From contig CM055110.1 in the NCBI GenBank assembly GCA_029204225.1, positions 33,503,874 through 33,567,873 on the forward strand: a stretch of 64,000 nucleotides of DNA, in the 5' to 3' direction. The stretch comes from Diphasiastrum complanatum (taxonomy: Eukaryota > Streptophyta > Lycopodiopsida > Lycopodiales > Lycopodiaceae). Under the pieces are notes generated by a model. It ran no database searches. It saw only the letters and a program-made list of their open reading frames with translations, and was not told the origin of the DNA. Every line of letters starts with the position of its first letter. Positions within the stretch are counted from its first letter, which is position 1. Positions 21,490-34,756 of this stretch are shown in pieces. The translations under genes were made by a program, and so were the position numbers.

Positions 21490-23170
21490 AAGGCTTACAA
21501 AGATTGGAGAACATGGAGAAGAGCTACCTTTCGTCGAAATTGGAAATTCTCTTCCAAGGTGGATAGCAGGGGTGCAAGTGGGTGTACTATCCCGGTTTCA
21601 ATGTGCATGTTGCTAAGATCCATTACTCTTTGGATTCTTTGTGGTTTTATGGATAATTGTCCTTGAAGGCCAATTTGTGATGTCTTTTTGGAGTTTTTTC
21701 TTGTGTAGATCAAATTTTTGGTAGATCTGAATTTTTCAGCAAGTGTACTTTCATTTTAGGATTCATTAATGATGAAATTAATGATGCATGCCGGTTCTTT
21801 CCAATGATTTCTCGAAGCTAGAACCAAGAATTCTAGCAATTGAACTTGTAGGAAGTAAAAAAAGTTCAAAAAATGACCATTTTTGGTGATTTTTGAGGGA
21901 TGGATCTCTCCAAATCCATAAGGAGATCATTTTGGAATTATTTACAGCATGATTAGCATTACCTTCCCAACAAGCTATCAGACCTGTAAACGATGGCCGG
22001 TGGCTTATGCACCATCTCCATCAAGTTTGAAGTTATTTTGACTTCTACAAATCAAGAAATCTTCGTTCTCAGCCTATACTACATTTTAGGATCAGTATGA
22101 ATGCTTCATGGAAGTCTAATTGATTTTTAAGACTGTTGGTAGCATTGATTTTGGGCTAGGATGGGTGTTTGCACGTTTTTGAGTGATTTTGTCTTGTGGA
22201 AATGTGCCCTACTACAGATTTTATGACACTTTGATCTCGCATGTGTGAAGCCTAGGTGGAAGGCTGATGTAGCAAGCATCTTGTTCACTTGATCTCCCTC
22301 TGTACTGAGCTTTACAACACCCAATTTGGTGTCCTGTAGCCAAGGTTATGATCATTTGAAATTTTGCAGTTTTGTGAGTAAAATTGGAAAATTTGGAATT
22401 GTTCTGATTGCATGCCAGTCATTTTCTTAATTTGTAGTATTGTGCTTGCATGGATTAGTTGCATGCTGATTCTCAGTGAATCTGACATGCATGGGATATT
22501 TACAATTGATTTGAGTGGTCATACGCATGTGCTCTGACAGTTGGGTCACAACTCAGTGTTAATGGTTGACAAATTCTGTAAAATTGAAGTTTATGTAAAA
22601 AATTCCATAATGACGTTTGTGACTGATGTAGTGTGCATTGCATGCCCGTTTGACATTGGGTTAGTAACATTAGAAATCAGACAATGTTTCAATTTTTTCG
22701 ATTTTGATTGCCTTTTTTACTAACAGTATTTTCGTCAGAATTTTTGAATTACATAAAATAAAGCAAAAATTGAGTTTCTAAAAAAGAATCAAAATTCGGT
22801 CATTTTTTTCGTTGTCTATGGAATTAGTTTAGATTAGTGAATTGATTAAACTGAGTTTATCAGTCAGAATTGATCACAGTGTTTTCACTAAGTCTAAATT
22901 ATTTTTCAGTGATAAATAAGTTAAAATTGACAGAAGGAACCGCAATAAAATTGCCGACAGGGTTACTATACTGTCATTCTTTTCACTTTTGGAGTTGGGA
23001 ACTCCTAGATTGAAAGTTAAAATTTGAATTTTTTTTCTGTTTTGTTGAATTTCAATTTGGTAAAAATTTGAAGTTAGTTATCAGTCAAGTGAACGTTTGT
23101 GCAAGATACTCATTAAATTTGATTAAAATCGTCAAACAATATGAAATGACTAGAATTTTGATTGGAATAG
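21490..23170. other. No gene seen; retroelement interior
   Basis: AT-rich, stops in all frames, no recognisable domain. It lies downstream of a primer-binding site, so decayed retrotransposon interior is the likely origin. Text near 23000-23140 resembles 32165-32320, supporting a repeated origin. Confidence 0.35.
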
Positions 23171-23174
23171 AAGT

Positions 23175-23750
23175 AAGTTTGATCAAAATTTAAGTCTAAG
23201 AGTTTTGTATTGGAACAACCTAATCTTAGTTTTAGTACTAGGATCAGAGAGGGGTGGAAGAAATTATGCTATTAAAAAAAATTGGATTGGAAAACTACTG
23301 AGAGTGAATTTTATTCGCCTCATAGATTTTCTGGATATGTTATTTACTCATGAGAAATAGAATATATTTTGTAGCTGAGTTACAAGATTTCAGTGAGATA
23401 TGTGAGTAACTTATGTGGGTTCTGAAGGAATCTGCTAGGAAAGAATGTGATTATGTACTGGGTCATAGTGAGATTATTCTCATATGTGCATGATTAATCT
23501 TGTATGAATCAACTGTGTAATCCTAGTTACTAAGGTTATCTGGTGAACATAAGCATATGATCAATTATTGTTTTGACAGATACTTGCAGAGTTAACAAAT
23601 CTTTGTATGGAAGATTTATGGATTAACTTATAAATGATTTGCGTAAGGATCTAAATGTGGTGTTATACTAGTTCTTCACCTAGACATTTGAGATTTTTGA
23701 ATCATTGGCAATTAACTTAAGTACTTGATTACTCCAAGATGACGTTAATT
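23175..23750 (+). mobile_element. LTR family B fragment
   Basis: It matches 28180-28810 and 33890-34385 in the same order: 'taatcttagttttagtacta', 'atgttatttactcatgag', 'gggtcatagtgagattatt', then a tail with 'tggattaacttataaatg'. It lacks the LTR start. Confidence 0.6.
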
Positions 23751-23935
23751 GGTAAAACGATCAGTGTGATGTGAATTCACCAGAAACTGATGGTTTTGAT
23801 TTATATTGCTTGTAAGACGCATAATTAGTAAATCATTTGGGTTCATCAGTTGAAATTATGTGCAATGCATATACAGTTTTCTTGGGATAGAGTAGACCAG
23901 ATTGAGCGTACACTGTTAGCACGTTAAGTCAATTC

Positions 23936-24535
23936 ATGTCTAATCCTAGGATCTCTCATTGGAAAGCATTAAAGAGAGTGATGAGATATATTCAGGGAAG
24001 TTTAGATCACATTTTATGCTATAATGGAAATGCTATCGACCCACTCATCCTGCGAGGCTACTCTGACTCGGATTGGGGAGGAACAGTCTCTACCAGAAAA
24101 TCTATCTCCGGGTTTTGTTTCTATCTGGCAGGGGGACCAATTTCGTGGAACTTAAGGAAGGAGAAATCAGTTGCACTTTCTTCGACCGAGGTAGAGTACA
24201 TTTTAGCATGTCAAGCTTCAAAAGAAGCTGTATGAATCAGGTTGTTACTACACGACTTACATCACACTCAGTTCAATGCTACCACCATTCTGTGTGATAA
24301 CTTGAGCTTTATTTCACTGTCATTGAATCCCAGATTTCATGGCAAATCCAAGCACATAGAAATCCAGTATCATTTCATTCAGGAGAAAGTTTTCTCAGGG
24401 CAAGTGATCCTTCAATATTGCTCCACAACAGAAATGGTCGCAAACATCTTCACTAAAGCGCTTCCCAAGATCAAGCATCAGAAGTTCTTCAATATGCTTA
24501 ACCTGACAAAGATACCAAGGCATCAGCCGTGACCT
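23936..24535 (+). pseudogene. Copia RNase H domain remnant
   Basis: Two overlapping frames give the 3' end of copia pol: HWKALKRVMRYIQGSLDH, GYSDSDWGG (RNase H catalytic Asp region), STRKSISGF, ALSSTEVEY, then after a frame break KHIEIQYHF and VANIFTKALPK. The frameshift lies near 24235. It ends just before an inserted copia element at 24555. The upstream parts of pol are absent. Confidence 0.85.
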
Positions 24536-24554
24536 TAAGCTTTCTATTAGACTG

Positions 24555-27500
24555 CGTGAAAATTGTCAACATTTCCTAGCTAGTTTGAGGCCTAAATTGG
24601 CAATTTTTGTATATAGTTTTGGATCTAACTTTCACACATGTAAAAGAGGCCTAGATATTTTTATTTCAGTATACATTTCATATTGAAGAAGTCTCAAACT
24701 TTAGGACCTTTGAAATGACACCAAAATCATGTTATTTGGACATATAGCCCAAAATTGACTATTTTAGGCTACTCGTGCCCTAAAATTGGGTCCTAAGTTC
24801 TAGAGAGAGGAGAGAGAGTCATCTCTCTCACCTATATTAGGCTAAAATTCATGGATAACAGGTTGGAGAAACTTATTGTATTGTTGAGAGAGATCAATAG
24901 ATCATTGTCACAGTTTCTTCCTCCATTGTGAGCATTGCTTTGTGTATTCTCTTCAAGCTCTTGTGTATGATCTTAGGTGCTATCCAAAAGTGGTAGGCTG
25001 TTGTTACATGACTTGTTTGCTGTTATTTTTGGCTACCATCAGTATCTTTCATTAGTTTCTTTTGTCTTTGAATGCTTTGTCAAGTTCATGTGTATGAAAG
25101 GTAGCATTAGGATGCTTTGCCATTTCTAGCTTTTGTAGCTTGTTGTGCAAAGATCTTAGCCAAGTATTTTGGGAGTTTGGATCCATTCAAGATCCACTTT
25201 TTTCACATGGTATCAAAGCTAGTTGGCTGTTACTTTAGTCAGGTTTCCATTTATGGTGATATTTGGATGTTTGATCAAGTTCTAGCATGATTATGCGTGC
25301 ATTGCTGATCAAATCTTACTAACCTTTGTTTGTTGAGTTGAACAAAAGTATATTTCAGGTCTATTGAAGATCAGAGGCTGAGAAGAAGCTATTTTGGATC
25401 AGATCATAACACCTATTCATTTGTTGATTGTGAGGCTTGTGCATATTCAATACTAACAATGTCCTTTTGGGTGAACAAATTGTCAACAATCTTTTGCATA
25501 AATTTTGGTGTACCTTGTTGAGCATGTAAGTAGCTCTCCTTATGTAATTTGATTGGAGAATTTGCTGGAAGGTTTTAACCATTATGCAAATGTGTTTTCA
25601 GGTTCTTAACATGTTGAGGAACATTCTCATGTGAAGTGATCTTAGATCTACATCTAAACACCAAGATTTTACAAGCTAGTGAAGCTGGTCTTGTGATTCA
25701 CTAAGTGTGCTCTTTCATTCACCTCTAAAGCTTGTATTCATCATTTGTTGAAGTTTATAAACTTTTAGAAGTGTGGTTCACATGTGGTTCTACAAGTTGA
25801 ATCAATATCTTAGTGTGTTGATCATATGTTGATCAAGTTTGTTCAATTCTAGGTATTCTTGGCAGCCTAGTCTTGTGTATTTTCTAAGAATGCAAGTAAC
25901 TCTTCACATAATAACTTGATTTGGTCACTTGCTGAAAAGTTTGAGAGCTTAAGCAAGAGTGTGTTCAAGCTGGTTTGAGTTTGTAATCCATTCTTAGTGT
26001 GTGCAAAGTGTTACATGTGTTTCAATCTTCCTTTCTATGCTTGGAAACCAGCCAAGTTCAAGATAGACATTGAATGCCTTGAAGAAACTCTTTGAATCAA
26101 AGTCCACATCTAGGGTATTGACCCTAAGGAGACAAATATTTTCTAGTAGACAAAGAGAGGGAGAAAGTGCTCATGCATTTGTCTTGAGGGTTAAGTCCTG
26201 AAGTGATGATCTAGCATGCATTGATGAAAGCATAAAGGATGGTGAAATAGTCTAGGTTATGTTGAATGGTTTGCTAGATGAACATGCTAACCTTGTGAAA
26301 AGTTTTGCCATTCAAAGTGTCTTGCCAAGTGTGGTTGACTTGCAAGAAATTTTATTGGCTGAAGAACATAGGTTGCAATCAAAGCTTGATGGTCCATCCT
26401 TGCAAGGTGGAGGTGAAGAGGCTTTCTTCACAAAAGGCAAAGTCAAAGCCAAAGGTAAAGGCAAAGGGAAATGGTCCAAAGGTGGTAACTCGGATCATGA
26501 TGATCCCTCTTCCTCCTCCTCTTCTACTTCTTTTAGAAAGAAAAATAAATCAAAGTTCAAGTGCTTTTAATGTGGGATAAAAGGTCATTTTTCAAATGAA
26601 TGTCATAAGAAGCAAAGTAATGAAGGTAGCAAGCAAAATTGGCAAATTGTTGACAATGTAGGATCAAGGGTTGTATGCAAATCTTGTGGAGACACTTCAA
26701 GTATTTCAAGTTCAGATTTTGCTCATTCAAATGGAGCAGAGAACACATCATTTTGGCATTCATCTACTCACATGGTGCATTCACTATGGGCATAGTGGAA
26801 TGTGGATGAGGCATGCAAATACTTGTTGGTTACTTTCACTTACAACTTGTTTGCTACTGTTTTACAGAGAATTCAAAGGTGGATACATGGAGAAATCCTT
26901 TCATTATGATTCTATGTTCTTTTACATGTATCTTGTTCACCATTCTATGTAAAATTGATGTAAGAAATAGTGAAGCATCCTATATGGACACTATTATCTA
27001 TATCAATTATGTTGTACTTCATAATGTACATATTAGAACACTTGAGAAGAGATCTATTATCATGATGGAGATCATTCTTAGGTTGGAGCAAAGTAGTGTT
27101 GTAAAAGTAGCAAGTTAAGTTGAAGAGGGAGTGTGAAAATTGTCAACATTTCCTAGCTAGTTTGAGGCTTAAATTAGTAATTTTTGTACATAGTTTTAGA
27201 TCTAACCTTTCACACATGTAAAAGAGGCCTAGATACTTTTATTTTAGTATATATTTCATATTGAAGAAGTCTCAAACTTTAGGACCTTAGAAATGACACC
27301 AAATCATGTTATTTGGACATATAGGCCAAAATTGGCTATTTTAGGCTACTAGTGCCCTAAAATTGGGTCCTAAGTTCTAGAGAGAGGAGAGAGAGTCATC
27401 TTTCTCACTTATATTAGGCTGAAATTCATGGAGAACAGGTTGGAGAAACTTATTGTATTGTTGAGAGAGATCAATAGATCATTGTCACAGTTTCTTCCTC

Positions 27501-27785
27501 CATTGTGAGCATTGCTTTGTGTATTGTCTTTAAGCTCTTGTGTATGATCTTAGGTGCTATCCAAAAGTGGTAGGCTACTGTTCCATGGCCTGTTTACTGT
27601 TATTTTTGGCTGCCATCAGTATCTTTCATTAGTTTCTTTTGTCTCTTGAATGCTTTGTCAAGTTCATGTGTATCCAAGGTAGCATTAGGATGCTTTGCCA
27701 TTTCTAGCTTTTGTAGTTTGTTGTGCAAAGATCTTAGCCAAGTATTTTGGGAGTTTGGATCCATTCAAGATCCACTTTTTCCACA
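24555..27785 (+). mobile_element. Nonautonomous copia element with both LTRs
   Basis: The 5' LTR (24555-25207, 653 bp) and 3' LTR (27132-27785, 654 bp) are highly similar and end ...CA. Flanks GACTG (24550-24554) and AACTG (27786-27790) match at four of five bases, as a target duplication. A primer site TGGTATCAAAGC starts at 25208, and a purine tract AAGTTGAAGAGGGAG precedes the 3' LTR. The 1.9-kb interior shows only gag, with no protease, integrase or reverse transcriptase, so movement would need another element's enzymes. It sits in the tail of an older copia. Confidence 0.85.
26228..26640 (+). pseudogene. Copia gag remnant with zinc knuckle
   Basis: A gag C-terminal part: LNGLLDEHANLVKSFAIQSV, a basic Lys/Gly tract, a Ser run, then a zinc knuckle reading CF-stop-CGIKGHFSNEC at about 26563-26610, i.e. 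C-x2-C-x4-H-x4-C with one stop inside. Gag normally coats retrotransposon RNA in virus-like particles. The N-terminal half is not readable upstream. Confidence 0.65.
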
Positions 27786-28056
27786 AACTGTTTTTGCATC
27801 TAGCAGCTGATTGTAACAGGAGAGCTGTTCCGCAATATTTTTTCTCTCTTCTTCATTCGCATTCTTCGCACTCCCTTGCCCCATCATCTATCACTCGGGT
27901 TAAAAATATTTAAAAAAAAATTCCTATTTGTAATAGAGTGAATCCTTTAGTGGAAACACTTATTACTGACTTTTCTTGGATATAGATATTTTCATATGTC
28001 ATCTTTCTAGTTAACTTTTGTGGAAATTGATAATTTCCTTAAAAGGAGGGGTGAAG
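27786..28056. other. Flank of the copia insertion
   Basis: About 130 bp resumes the sequence interrupted at 24555, then enters leader sequence shared with 33541-33669 (a run like 'gtgaatcctttagtggaa'). No gene. Confidence 0.4.
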
Positions 28057-28800
28057 TGATGGGATAATATTCTATCTAAGGATCTGTTGGTTGCATAGAT
28101 TTCAGAAGAGAACCAGATATGGTATAAAAATGAGATTTGGTCTGAACTATAAGTAGTACAATGAAAGGTCAAAGGTTACTAATTCCATTTTGATTAGAAT
28201 AGAAGTAAGTTTGATCAGAATTTAAGTTTGAGAGTTCTGTATTGGATCAACCTAATCTTAGTTTTAGTACTAGGATTAGTGAGGGGTTGATTGAGTGGAA
28301 GAAATTACATAATTAGAGGTAAGTTGGATTGAAAAATTGCTAAGAGTGAATGTTATTAGACTCAGAGATTTTTCAAATATGTTATTTACTCATGAGAAAT
28401 AGAAAATCTTTTCTAGATGAGTTACAAGATCTCAGTGAGATACGTGAGTAACATATGTGGGTTCTAGAGGAATCTGCCAGATAAGAGTGTGTTTATGTAC
28501 TGGGTCATAGTGAGATTATTCACTTACGTGCACGATTAATCTTGTATGAATCTTCTGTGTATTCTTGGTTACTAGAGTTATTTGGTGCACTTAACCTAGT
28601 CGGTCAACATAAGCATATGATCAATTATTGTTTTGACAGATACTTGTAGAGTTAACAAATCTTCGTAAGGAAGATTTATGGATTAACTTATAAATGATTT
28701 GGGTAAGGATCTAAATGTGGTGTCATACTAGTATAATTGAATTCTTCACTTAGACATTTGAGATTTCTGAATCATTTGTAATTAACTTGAGTAGTTGATT
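28057..28800 (+). mobile_element. LTR family B copy
   Basis: It begins TGATGGGATAATATTC directly after the polypurine-like AAAAGGAGGGGTGAAG and is colinear with 33670-34385. The 3' border is uncertain; the text continues into a different LTR-like repeat near 28813. Confidence 0.65.
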
Positions 28801-28812
28801 ATTCCAGGATTG

Positions 28813-30170
28813 AGGTAGGGATTATCCCGTCGACATATTAAGTTTAGGTTGCCAATTTCTCTCTTCTCCTCTTGCTTCATATGGCATGGCTTGGAGGCTA
28901 GATCCAGGTTTGATCTAGGATTGTTTGGGTGGTTTGGCTCCATAGTCTCTCCTATTGTATTCTCCTATCCTCATCTTAGGGGTTATCCCTTTGGGTCTTT
29001 ACAAGCACTTGGGAAGCGAAAGATCAATGTGTTGCTGCAACTAGGGAAATCTTGATATGAGAGTGGCACTTCTAGAAAAGCAACTATGGTATATTTGATG
29101 TAATCATGTGTCTCTCAACTATTGTTAAGTTGAATGGATTTCCTATTGAGTGTTTGTCGAAATGGTTACGATAATTGAATAGATTTATAATTATCAAATA
29201 TTATAATGTTTTGGCTACATGTGGACTATTGATAGAGGTTAGTTGAGGTCTATTAGCTGAGGTCTACGACTCAATAGACAATATTTTGAGTCTTTATTGC
29301 TATCTGCTTGGTTGATATGATACAAAACAAGTGTAGTTCTGATGAGCTGAGAATCTATGTGGATTCTCTTATTAGTAAAATACTAACATATTATGAATAT
29401 ATTTCAAAATGTGGCTTGTATCATCTTGCATTCCTCTTTTGTGCTGAATGGTCCCTCATAGTTTAGGGTTTAGGGTTTAGAATACCCAACTCAACAGACC
29501 ATAAGGATCCCACCCCAAGGACCACAAGGAGGCTTCTTGTAGTCCAGACCACCGCAAGGGATTGCAAAAAGGCTCCTTGTGGTCCCGCATGGTTTAGGAT
29601 TTAGGGTACCCAATCCAATGGACCATAAGGAGCCCACCCACCCCAAGGGACCACAAGGAGCCTTCTTGTGGTCCAAACCACCGTAGAGACCGCAAGGAGC
29701 CTCCTTGTTATGGCCATATTCGGTTAAAGACCTGGAATAGTCCTAATATGGTAGACCGGCCCTCCAGTATTCAAGATTATTGGTCATGTCGAGATTTAAT
29801 TCCATGTTGAGGCCAGTTTGTGACTAATTACCTTGAGAGGACCCAGACAATCTAAATGAGACATATGCAATATTGCATGTACATGTGACAGATATAGGCA
29901 AGAGGACTGCATGAAGAGATGTGATCTATTTATAGTTGACATGCATGGGGGTTGCATGGTTTCATGCATAGGACTCTACTCTCTATATAATGAGGTAGGG
30001 ATTCTCCTGTCGACATATTGGGTTTAGGTTACCAGTTTCTCTCTTCTCCTCTTGTTTCACATGGCATGGCTTGGGGGCTAGATCTAGGTTTTTTAAATCT
30101 AGGATTGGTTGGGCGGCTTTGGCTCCATAGTGTCTCCTATTGTGTTTTCCTATCCTCATCTTAGGGGCTC
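28813..30170 (+). repeat. Duplicated LTR-end segments around a tandem pair
   Basis: A block of about 170 bp (gtcgacatatt ... cctcatcttagggg) at 28813-28985 recurs at 29993-30170. Between them at 29462-29580 and 29590-29710 lie two diverged units of about 125 bp. Each opens with TTTAGGG-like text and carries ACAAGGAGgCTTCTTGTgGTCC-type hairpin sequence. The first unit starts with about three TTTAGGG copies, the plant telomere repeat. No gene is present. Confidence 0.55.
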
Positions 30171-30174
30171 GGCT

Positions 30175-33100
30175 AAGATTTGGTCTTGGATAGGTTGGAG
30201 GCAAGCTCTACATCGGATTGGAAGCACATGGAGTTATGTCCCGGATTGGAGTGCGAATCTCTCAAGGGGAAAATTGAGTTTTAGATCCTCTAATTCTGGT
30301 TTGAAGAATACTGGCAAGAAGAGTGGTAAAGTGCACTTCCACCGGGTTATCCTTTTGTTAATATTGCCTCTTATTGGAGTGATTCACTTTTGATTTTTTT
30401 GTAGAACCTTGAGAGGATTTCTATTGATGTAGGATGATTTGTGATTATGAATCTAGTAGCTTGTTTCCCATGTCATTACAGATTAATAATAAGCGGAACT
30501 AGTTATGTTTGTTGATAGACTGGATGTGTTCAATTTATCATGTAAAACAGATTGTTGGAAACTAGTAACCATGATTCTGCTATTTGCATGTTGAGAAAAT
30601 TTAATCCTCCATGCAGTATGCCAAGTATGGATTATTGATGGAACTGTTGTTATACAACTCTTTAATGGTATGATGTTTAAGTAGAGACTTGCTAAACCTC
30701 ATTCATATGTTTTTCTATTCCCTGGAAAATCGTGAACGATTCCACTTTCTGATTGGTTTAACCTTTTAAGTTATGAGAGTAGTGTTGTGTGGGGAATGAT
30801 TGGAATAGGAAGCATGCAAATCCGGTTGTAGTAATAAGTGAGTTGTAGCTGTGACTGGTGTCAACCCGTGTTCTGTTGGCTATGGTTTTTTCATCGTGAG
30901 ATTGAGAAAGGGATGGGAGTTAACCTCATTAAACTCTAGAACATTCTTCTTCAATTCACAGAGGTAGCAATAATGAGAAAGGACAGTAAAATCATGTCTG
31001 CTATTGGACTGAAAGTAGTGTTTTCTTTTGCTTGCTGAGGGCAGGGAGATAACCGTGTTAGCGGTTCCAAGTTGCTCTTGCTTTCCATTTTATGTGTATA
31101 TCCATCCGGAAGACCTGGGAACAAAGTAAGGAAACCAATAAGGATTAAGCTCCCCTTCATCTATAAGTTTTTGCATGACAAAAGTGAGATCCTGTTACCT
31201 TTTTCTTTGAGTTGATACAATTCTAAATGGAGGAAAGATGTGAGATCTGTTCGTTTTACCAATAACTGCGACCTGGAATCAGATGGAATATTTCCAGTAA
31301 AGGCGCAGCTGAGGGATGAATGTTTGGAGCATTTCTGAAGTCTCTGCTTAGCATTGTATCAACATGATGTGGAGCTCAGGCTTGAAGAGGGGTGGATGTT
31401 TGTGGAATCTACCAAAGGCTTGTCTTGTGAAAAATGTTGGTGAAGAAGGAGCTGTTGCGCTTCTCCTTGGCAGAGTGAATGAGTGGAGTTTGATGCGAGT
31501 TGTGGAAGAGGATTGACGATGTTCATGTTCCTATCTCCTCGCGATCCAACTATGGAAACTCTCTCTCTCTCTCTCTCTCTCGAGGATGCGGGTGACCACT
31601 TTGTGAATGAACCTGTGGTGGCCTAGATGGATTGTGGTGAAACCCTTAGGGTTAATTGCAACCTTGCAAAAACTTAATAATTGAAGTGTGGCCTTGTGTG
31701 GAATTTTCGGGAATTGGAAATTCTAGAAAATTTTATGGCTTTTGTTTAGTTGAGAGACTCTGCATAGGTTTTTTCTTTCATATTATCCGAGTAAACCTCT
31801 GTATGCTTTAAGGTTAACCTTTGATTATTTTGCATGCGAAGGGAGCTTGTGCGTTGTAATAGGCATTACGACATCGACTACTCTTCCAATACGACATAAA
31901 AAATAATTAGGTCTAGTAAGGATAACCATAAGAAAAATCTATGTATTGAATTTTCTAGGCCATAAGGGGTGACGATATAAGTTTTGCTATCCTAACAAAA
32001 CGTCTATGATTTTGGTTCATAGATTTAGGATTGACAATGGGATAATCGTTCTTGATGGGCTATCTTTTCCAAGATGGTACTCGGTTCAAAAAAATTTACT
32101 TTTTCTAATACTGTGCTCGATGGTGACTAAACTTTGGAAACATGTGTTTTCCCCAAATATAAGTTAAAATTAATTTTTTTTTTGTTGAATTTCAAATTGG
32201 TTAAAAATTAAAATCGATTACTTGTCTGGTATATTTTTAGTTAATACTAATAATTCGAAATGGATCAAGTGAACGCTTGTGCAAGATGCTCGTCAAAATT
32301 GACATTAAAACCATTAGACAATATGAAATGGCCAGATAAAATAAGTGATGATAAAACTCTTTATCCGATCAATGGAATCTTGTTTGGATACAGTCTAAGA
32401 GTTCTGACATCCTTTTGGTAGGATTTCCATTCATGTAATTTTGAGTTTGGTTCCAGGTGAATCATATTCAAAAGATCAGACTAGTAGTGTTTTACATACT
32501 AGTAGATGATTTTTTATTCAGCCCAGATATAGGATAAAAATGAAATTGTTTCAGACTTTTTCTTAAAAAAACGAGAAATAGATTTGAGGGCCTCTGATTT
32601 TATAAATAATGAGATACCACATTGGGACCTAGATTACACCTCAAAATTTTCCAAAATAGCCCGCACTTGATCGAGTGGTTTCTTTTTTTTTTTTCCCATA
32701 TCGCGACTAGGTACTAAAACACACCATTGATCATCAAATCTTTACAATCCTAGAATTTTCTTTCCAAAATTACTGATGTCCCATACCATTAGTTTTTCTT
32801 TCCAGAAAACCCTTAACCGTCTCATCTGATATTCTAGAGATCCGTTGATCATCTAATTGTCCTATAATCCCTATAGGATATTATCTCTTATTCCCAAAGC
32901 ACTGGAGAATCCATTTATTCGGATGGATTCCATAAATCCACATCTGATCCTTTGATCTAAGCAGAAGAATTAACATGGCTCACTATCACATTCTGATCTT
33001 TTTTGGTTAATGATAAGCTTCGAAACCCTACTGATGCATCAAATCTAGGGATAAGCTTCAGTCAACTAACAGACCAATGTAATCCACGTATCAGATTCCA

Positions 33101-33540
33101 CTTCTAATATCACATTTAACATCCAAAACTGTAGATAACTCAATGGACACAAAGATATCAATTACAATTCAATTAAATGAAGTTAATCCAAGAAATTAAT
33201 ATCTGGTATTAAGCAATTATTTACTGGGATTACCAAAATCCTAACTACAAAATACATTTCCCGATCACACTTACTACCTCTGATGTCCACTCTTCTTCCC
33301 TCCTTATAATTTTCAGTCCCCTGAATATCATTCAGCTAAGATAGATGAAGTTATTCTTCTGAAAGACCGTTATGTCATATAAATTACTACTTAGTTGAAT
33401 AGACTTGGAATTCAGATAAATTCTAAGGTTATAGTTGGTTCAGTGTCTTAAACCTTGGATATCTCTGTTGCATAAATGAATTTCAGAGAAATGATAGTTC
33501 TGTCACTCAGGTTGAAAATATTTGAAGGAAAAGTCATGTT
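30175..33540. other. No gene seen; retroelement interior
   Basis: Short frames only. A CT microsatellite lies at 31559-31582. Text near 32165-32320 repeats that at 23030-23145. I found no readable gag, pol or host domain. Confidence 0.35.
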
Positions 33541-34384
33541 TATAATAGAGTGAATCCTTTATTGGAAGCACTTATTACTGACTTTTTTTTGGATTTGGAT
33601 ATTTTCATATGTCATCTTTCAAGTTAACTTTTATTGAAACTGATAATTTCTTTAAAAGGAGGGGTGAAGTGGTGGGATAAAATTCTATTTGGGAATTTGT
33701 GGATTGCATAGTTTTGGAAGAGAACCAGATTTGGTATAGAAATGAGATTTGGTCTGAAAGTAATTTTGGATAGATTCAGAGTAAGATACCTAATTGGAAC
33801 TTTTCGAATAAGAGGATTTCTCTAGGGATTGTGTTGGCAATCTGGAACTAGAACATGTTTGAAATTTGAACCACTATCTATAAGTAGTACAGTGGAAGGT
33901 CAAAAGGTTACTAATTCCATTCTAATTGGAATAGGAGTAAGCTTGATCAGAAGTTAAGTCTGAGAATTCTGTATTGGATTAACCTTATCTTAGTTTAAGT
34001 ACTAGGATCAGAGAGGTGTTGATTGAGTGGAAGAAATTAAGTAATTAGAGGTAAGTTGGATAGGGAAACTGTTGAGAGGGAATGTTATTCATCTCAGAGA
34101 TTTTTCGGATATGTTATTTACTCATGAGAAATAGAAAATCTTTTGTAGCTGAGTCAGTGAGATATGTGAGTAATATATGTGGGTTCTAGAAGAATCTGCC
34201 AGATAAAAATGTGTTAATGTGCTGGGTCATAGTGAGATTATTCACATATGTGCATGATTAATCTTGCATGAATCTACTATGTATTCTTGGTTACTAGAGT
34301 TATTGGTGCACTTAACCTAGTCGGTGAACATGAACATATGATCAAGTACTATTTTGACGGATACTTGCAGAGTTAACAAATCTT
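33541..34384 (+). mobile_element. LTR family B copy with leader
   Basis: A leader from 33541 and polypurine-like tract are followed by an LTR starting TGGTGGGATAAAATTC at 33670. It is colinear with 28057-28800 and ends abruptly at about 34384 against Helentron helicase sequence. Confidence 0.65.
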
Positions 34385-34756
34385 TATATTTATTGATGTG
34401 TTAAATAGACTACGTAAAACACAACACATCAAACTCGATTTAGATTGGTTAAATAGTTATTGCTACATACCATATTTATCTATACCAAATACACCTTACA
34501 TATGTTAAATAAACAAAATTGTGCATGAATACAATAGACAAGCTTTTGAAAATGCAATTGGTCAAATATTTATTTTTCAATCTATCGACGTGCGTTCTAA
34601 TATATGCAGCAACAAAATTTCAATCCCTGATTATCCCGCCCAAACTGCTGCACTCTTGAAAACAATACAAGTTAAAACTGGAATGCTCGTCAAAATTTGT
34701 AACACAAATATTGATATTGAAGATGGATTTGTTAATGGTGCAGATGGTATTTTTCC
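34385..34756 (+). pseudogene. Helentron helicase, middle piece
   Basis: Plus-strand text VLNRLRKTQHIKLDLDWLNS at about 34395-34455, a stop near 34506, then PAQTAALLKTIQVKTGMLVK and NTNIDIEDGFVNGADGIF ending at about 34752. These match the Pif1/Helitron helicase region just before the C-terminal motifs, which sit at 16161-16551 on the same strand. The text stops at the exact point where opposite-strand endonuclease sequence begins. Confidence 0.65.

Noticed and set aside
21212-21616. 134-codon plus-strand frame
   Set aside because: It crosses an LTR end and primer-binding site; the composition is that of LTR sequence, not protein.
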